Origin: Fusobacterium perfoetens ATCC 29250
GTDB lineage: Bacteria; Fusobacteriota; Fusobacteriia; Fusobacteriales; Fusobacteriaceae
Length of the DNA stretch: 32,412 nt
Direction of reading: 5' to 3'
Assembly (NCBI RefSeq): GCF_000622245.1
Contig: NZ_KK211417.1
Span: forward strand, 1 to 32,412
Shown here: positions 31,370 to 32,412 of the stretch, one piece after another
Numbering within the stretch: the stretch's first letter is position 1
Layout: each line of letters begins with the position of its first letter
Program-made: the position numbers and the translations under genes
Notes under the pieces: model-generated
Databases searched by the model: none
What the model saw: only the letters and a program-made list of their open reading frames with translations
What the model was told of the DNA's origin: nothing

Positions 31370-32412
31370 ATGAAAAGATTTATATTAGATGATTTGATAA
31401 AATGGAAAAATTCAAAATATAGAAAGCCTCTTATTTTAAAAGGGGTTAGACAAGTAGGAAAAACTTGGATTTTAAAAGAATTTGGAAAGTTATATTATGA
31501 TAATGTAGCTTACTTTAACTTTGATGAAAATATTGAATATCGTCAATTTTTTGAAACTACTAAAGATATAAATAGAATATTACAAAATCTTATGCTTATA
31601 AGTAATCAAAAAATAGAACCTAATAATACTTTAATAATATTTGATGAAGTACAAGATTGTCCAGAAGTTATAAATTCTCTTAAATACTTTTATGAAAATG
31701 CTCCAGAGTATCATATAGCTTGTGCTGGTTCTCTTTTAGGAATAACATTAGCTAAACCTTCGTCTTTTCCAGTTGGAAAAGTTGATTTCTTAAATATTTA
31801 TCCTATGACATTTAGTGAATTTTTATTAGCAAATGGAGATGAAAATCTTAAACTTTTTTTAGATAGTATTGAGGATATTGAAAAAATACCTGACGCTTTC
31901 TATAATCCTTTATATGAAAAATTAAAAATGTATTATATAACTGGTGGTATGCCTGAACCAGTATATATGTGGACTAAAGAAAGAGATACTGATTTAATGA
32001 TAAAAAGTTTAAATAATATTATAGAAGCTTATGAGAGAGATTTTGCAAAACATCCTAATGTAAAAGAATTTCCTAAAATTTCTATGATTTGGAAATCAAT
32101 TCCATCTCAACTTAGTAGAGAAAATAAGAAGTTTATATATAAAGTTGTCAAAGAAGGAGCAAGGGCTAGAGAATATGAAGACGCTCTTCAATGGTTAGTA
32201 AATGCTAACTTAGTTTCTAAAGTATATAGAAGTTCAGCTCCTAGAATACCTTTATCAGCTTATGATGATTTATCTGCTTTTAAAATATATTTAGTAGATG
32301 TTGGTTTATTAAATAGGCTTTCTTTACTTTCTCCAACTGCTTTTGGAGAGGGAAATAGACTTTTTACAGAATTTAAAGGAGCTTTAACAGAAAACTATAT
32401 ACTTCAAAGTTT
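31370..32412 (+). CDS. ATPase with DUF4143 C-terminal domain (cut by window end)
   Basis: At least 347 aa; the 3' end lies outside the window. The ATG has TAGGAGG at 7 nt. Walker A GVRQVGKT (25-32) and Walker B TLIIFDEVQD are complete, followed by the family motifs AGSLLGI and PVGKVDFLNIYPMTFSEFL, then YITGGMPEPVYMW. These are typical of the archaeal-type AAA+/DUF4143 ATPases, which often carry a PD-(D/E)XK-like tail. Here the tail is outside the window but is seen in the fragment at 13271. Such genes are frequent in variable parts of anaerobe genomes. Their role is unknown, and links to toxin or defence functions have been proposed only loosely. Confidence 0.92.
   Translation, partial: MKRFILDDLIKWKNSKYRKPLILKGVRQVGKTWILKEFGKLYYDNVAYFNFDENIEYRQFFETTKDINRILQNLMLISNQKIEPNNTLIIFDEVQDCPEVINSLKYFYENAPEYHIACAGSLLGITLAKPSSFPVGKVDFLNIYPMTFSEFLLANGDENLKLFLDSIEDIEKIPDAFYNPLYEKLKMYYITGGMPEPVYMWTKERDTDLMIKSLNNIIEAYERDFAKHPNVKEFPKISMIWKSIPSQLSRENKKFIYKVVKEGARAREYEDALQWLVNANLVSKVYRSSAPRIPLSAYDDLSAFKIYLVDVGLLNRLSLLSPTAFGEGNRLFTEFKGALTENYILQS
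32294..32412. repeat. Near-identical direct repeat, right copy (partner 13271-13389)
   Basis: It is part of the complete ATPase gene and matches 13271-13389 at 118 of 119 bases in the same orientation. Homology starts exactly at GTAGATGTTGG. The window ends inside the repeat. Confidence 0.95.

Noticed and set aside
1-32412. CRISPR array
   Set aside because: No run of regularly spaced identical repeats with unique spacers was seen on reading through the window.

Overview
The window is very AT-rich DNA from a Fusobacterium-like anaerobe (Fusobacteriaceae; the species is not resolved). The assignment rests on a complete 2-hydroxyglutarate glutamate-fermentation cluster with a biotin/Na+ decarboxylase, strong purine-rich Shine-Dalgarno sites, and heavy A/T codon bias. 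Most genes are on the minus strand.

1-13.2 kb, catabolic core. Nine minus-strand genes read gcdD-gcdC-gcdB-gctA-gctB-gcdA, then a 14-bp stem-loop, then hgdC-hgdA-hgdB. They encode glutaconyl-CoA decarboxylase (Na+ pump), glutaconate CoA-transferase and (R)-2-hydroxyglutaryl-CoA dehydratase with its activator. The genes have a near-consensus promoter followed by a 17-bp palindrome. Upstream lie an IclR-type regulator (minus) and a divergent gltS Na+/glutamate symporter (plus). Together this gives Na+-coupled glutamate uptake, fermentation, and Na+ re-export by decarboxylation. Both ends carry nearly the same terminator core, and beyond these lie diverged direct repeats (1-436 and 12747-13182). 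A dead IS91-like transposase lies at 490-1107.

13.2-19.1 kb, accessory DNA. A 3' fragment of a DUF4143 ATPase is followed by a helicase fused to a PD-(D/E)XK-like nuclease (a defence candidate), an N-terminally truncated HATPase_c_4 protein, a putative replication initiator, a large nested hairpin, a 55-aa AbrB-like protein and iteron-like repeats. This resembles a relic of a small replicon.

19.2-26.1 kb, sugar-acid catabolism. The minus operon is dgoA-like aldolase, dgoK-like kinase, IclR regulator, TRAP transporter dctP-dctQ-dctM, and a two-gene UxaA-family dehydratase. The promoter region holds two copies of the palindromic core ACGTAAATACGT.

26.1-29.1 kb is the best candidate for an undescribed system: a WYL-regulator operon with a DUF697-like membrane protein, a protein carrying a YdjM-like metal-hydrolase signature, and a 114-aa protein. 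It has its own promoter, an overlapping palindromic operator and a terminator.

29.1-32.4 kb is a mosaic of small genes and fragments: Doc toxin with an unusually small 31-aa partner, an unknown 170-aa protein, a RadC fragment, an unknown small protein, a tyrosine-integrase fragment, and a DUF4143 ATPase running off the end. The last 119 bases repeat 13271-13389 with one mismatch, so a 19-kb segment is bounded by direct repeats.
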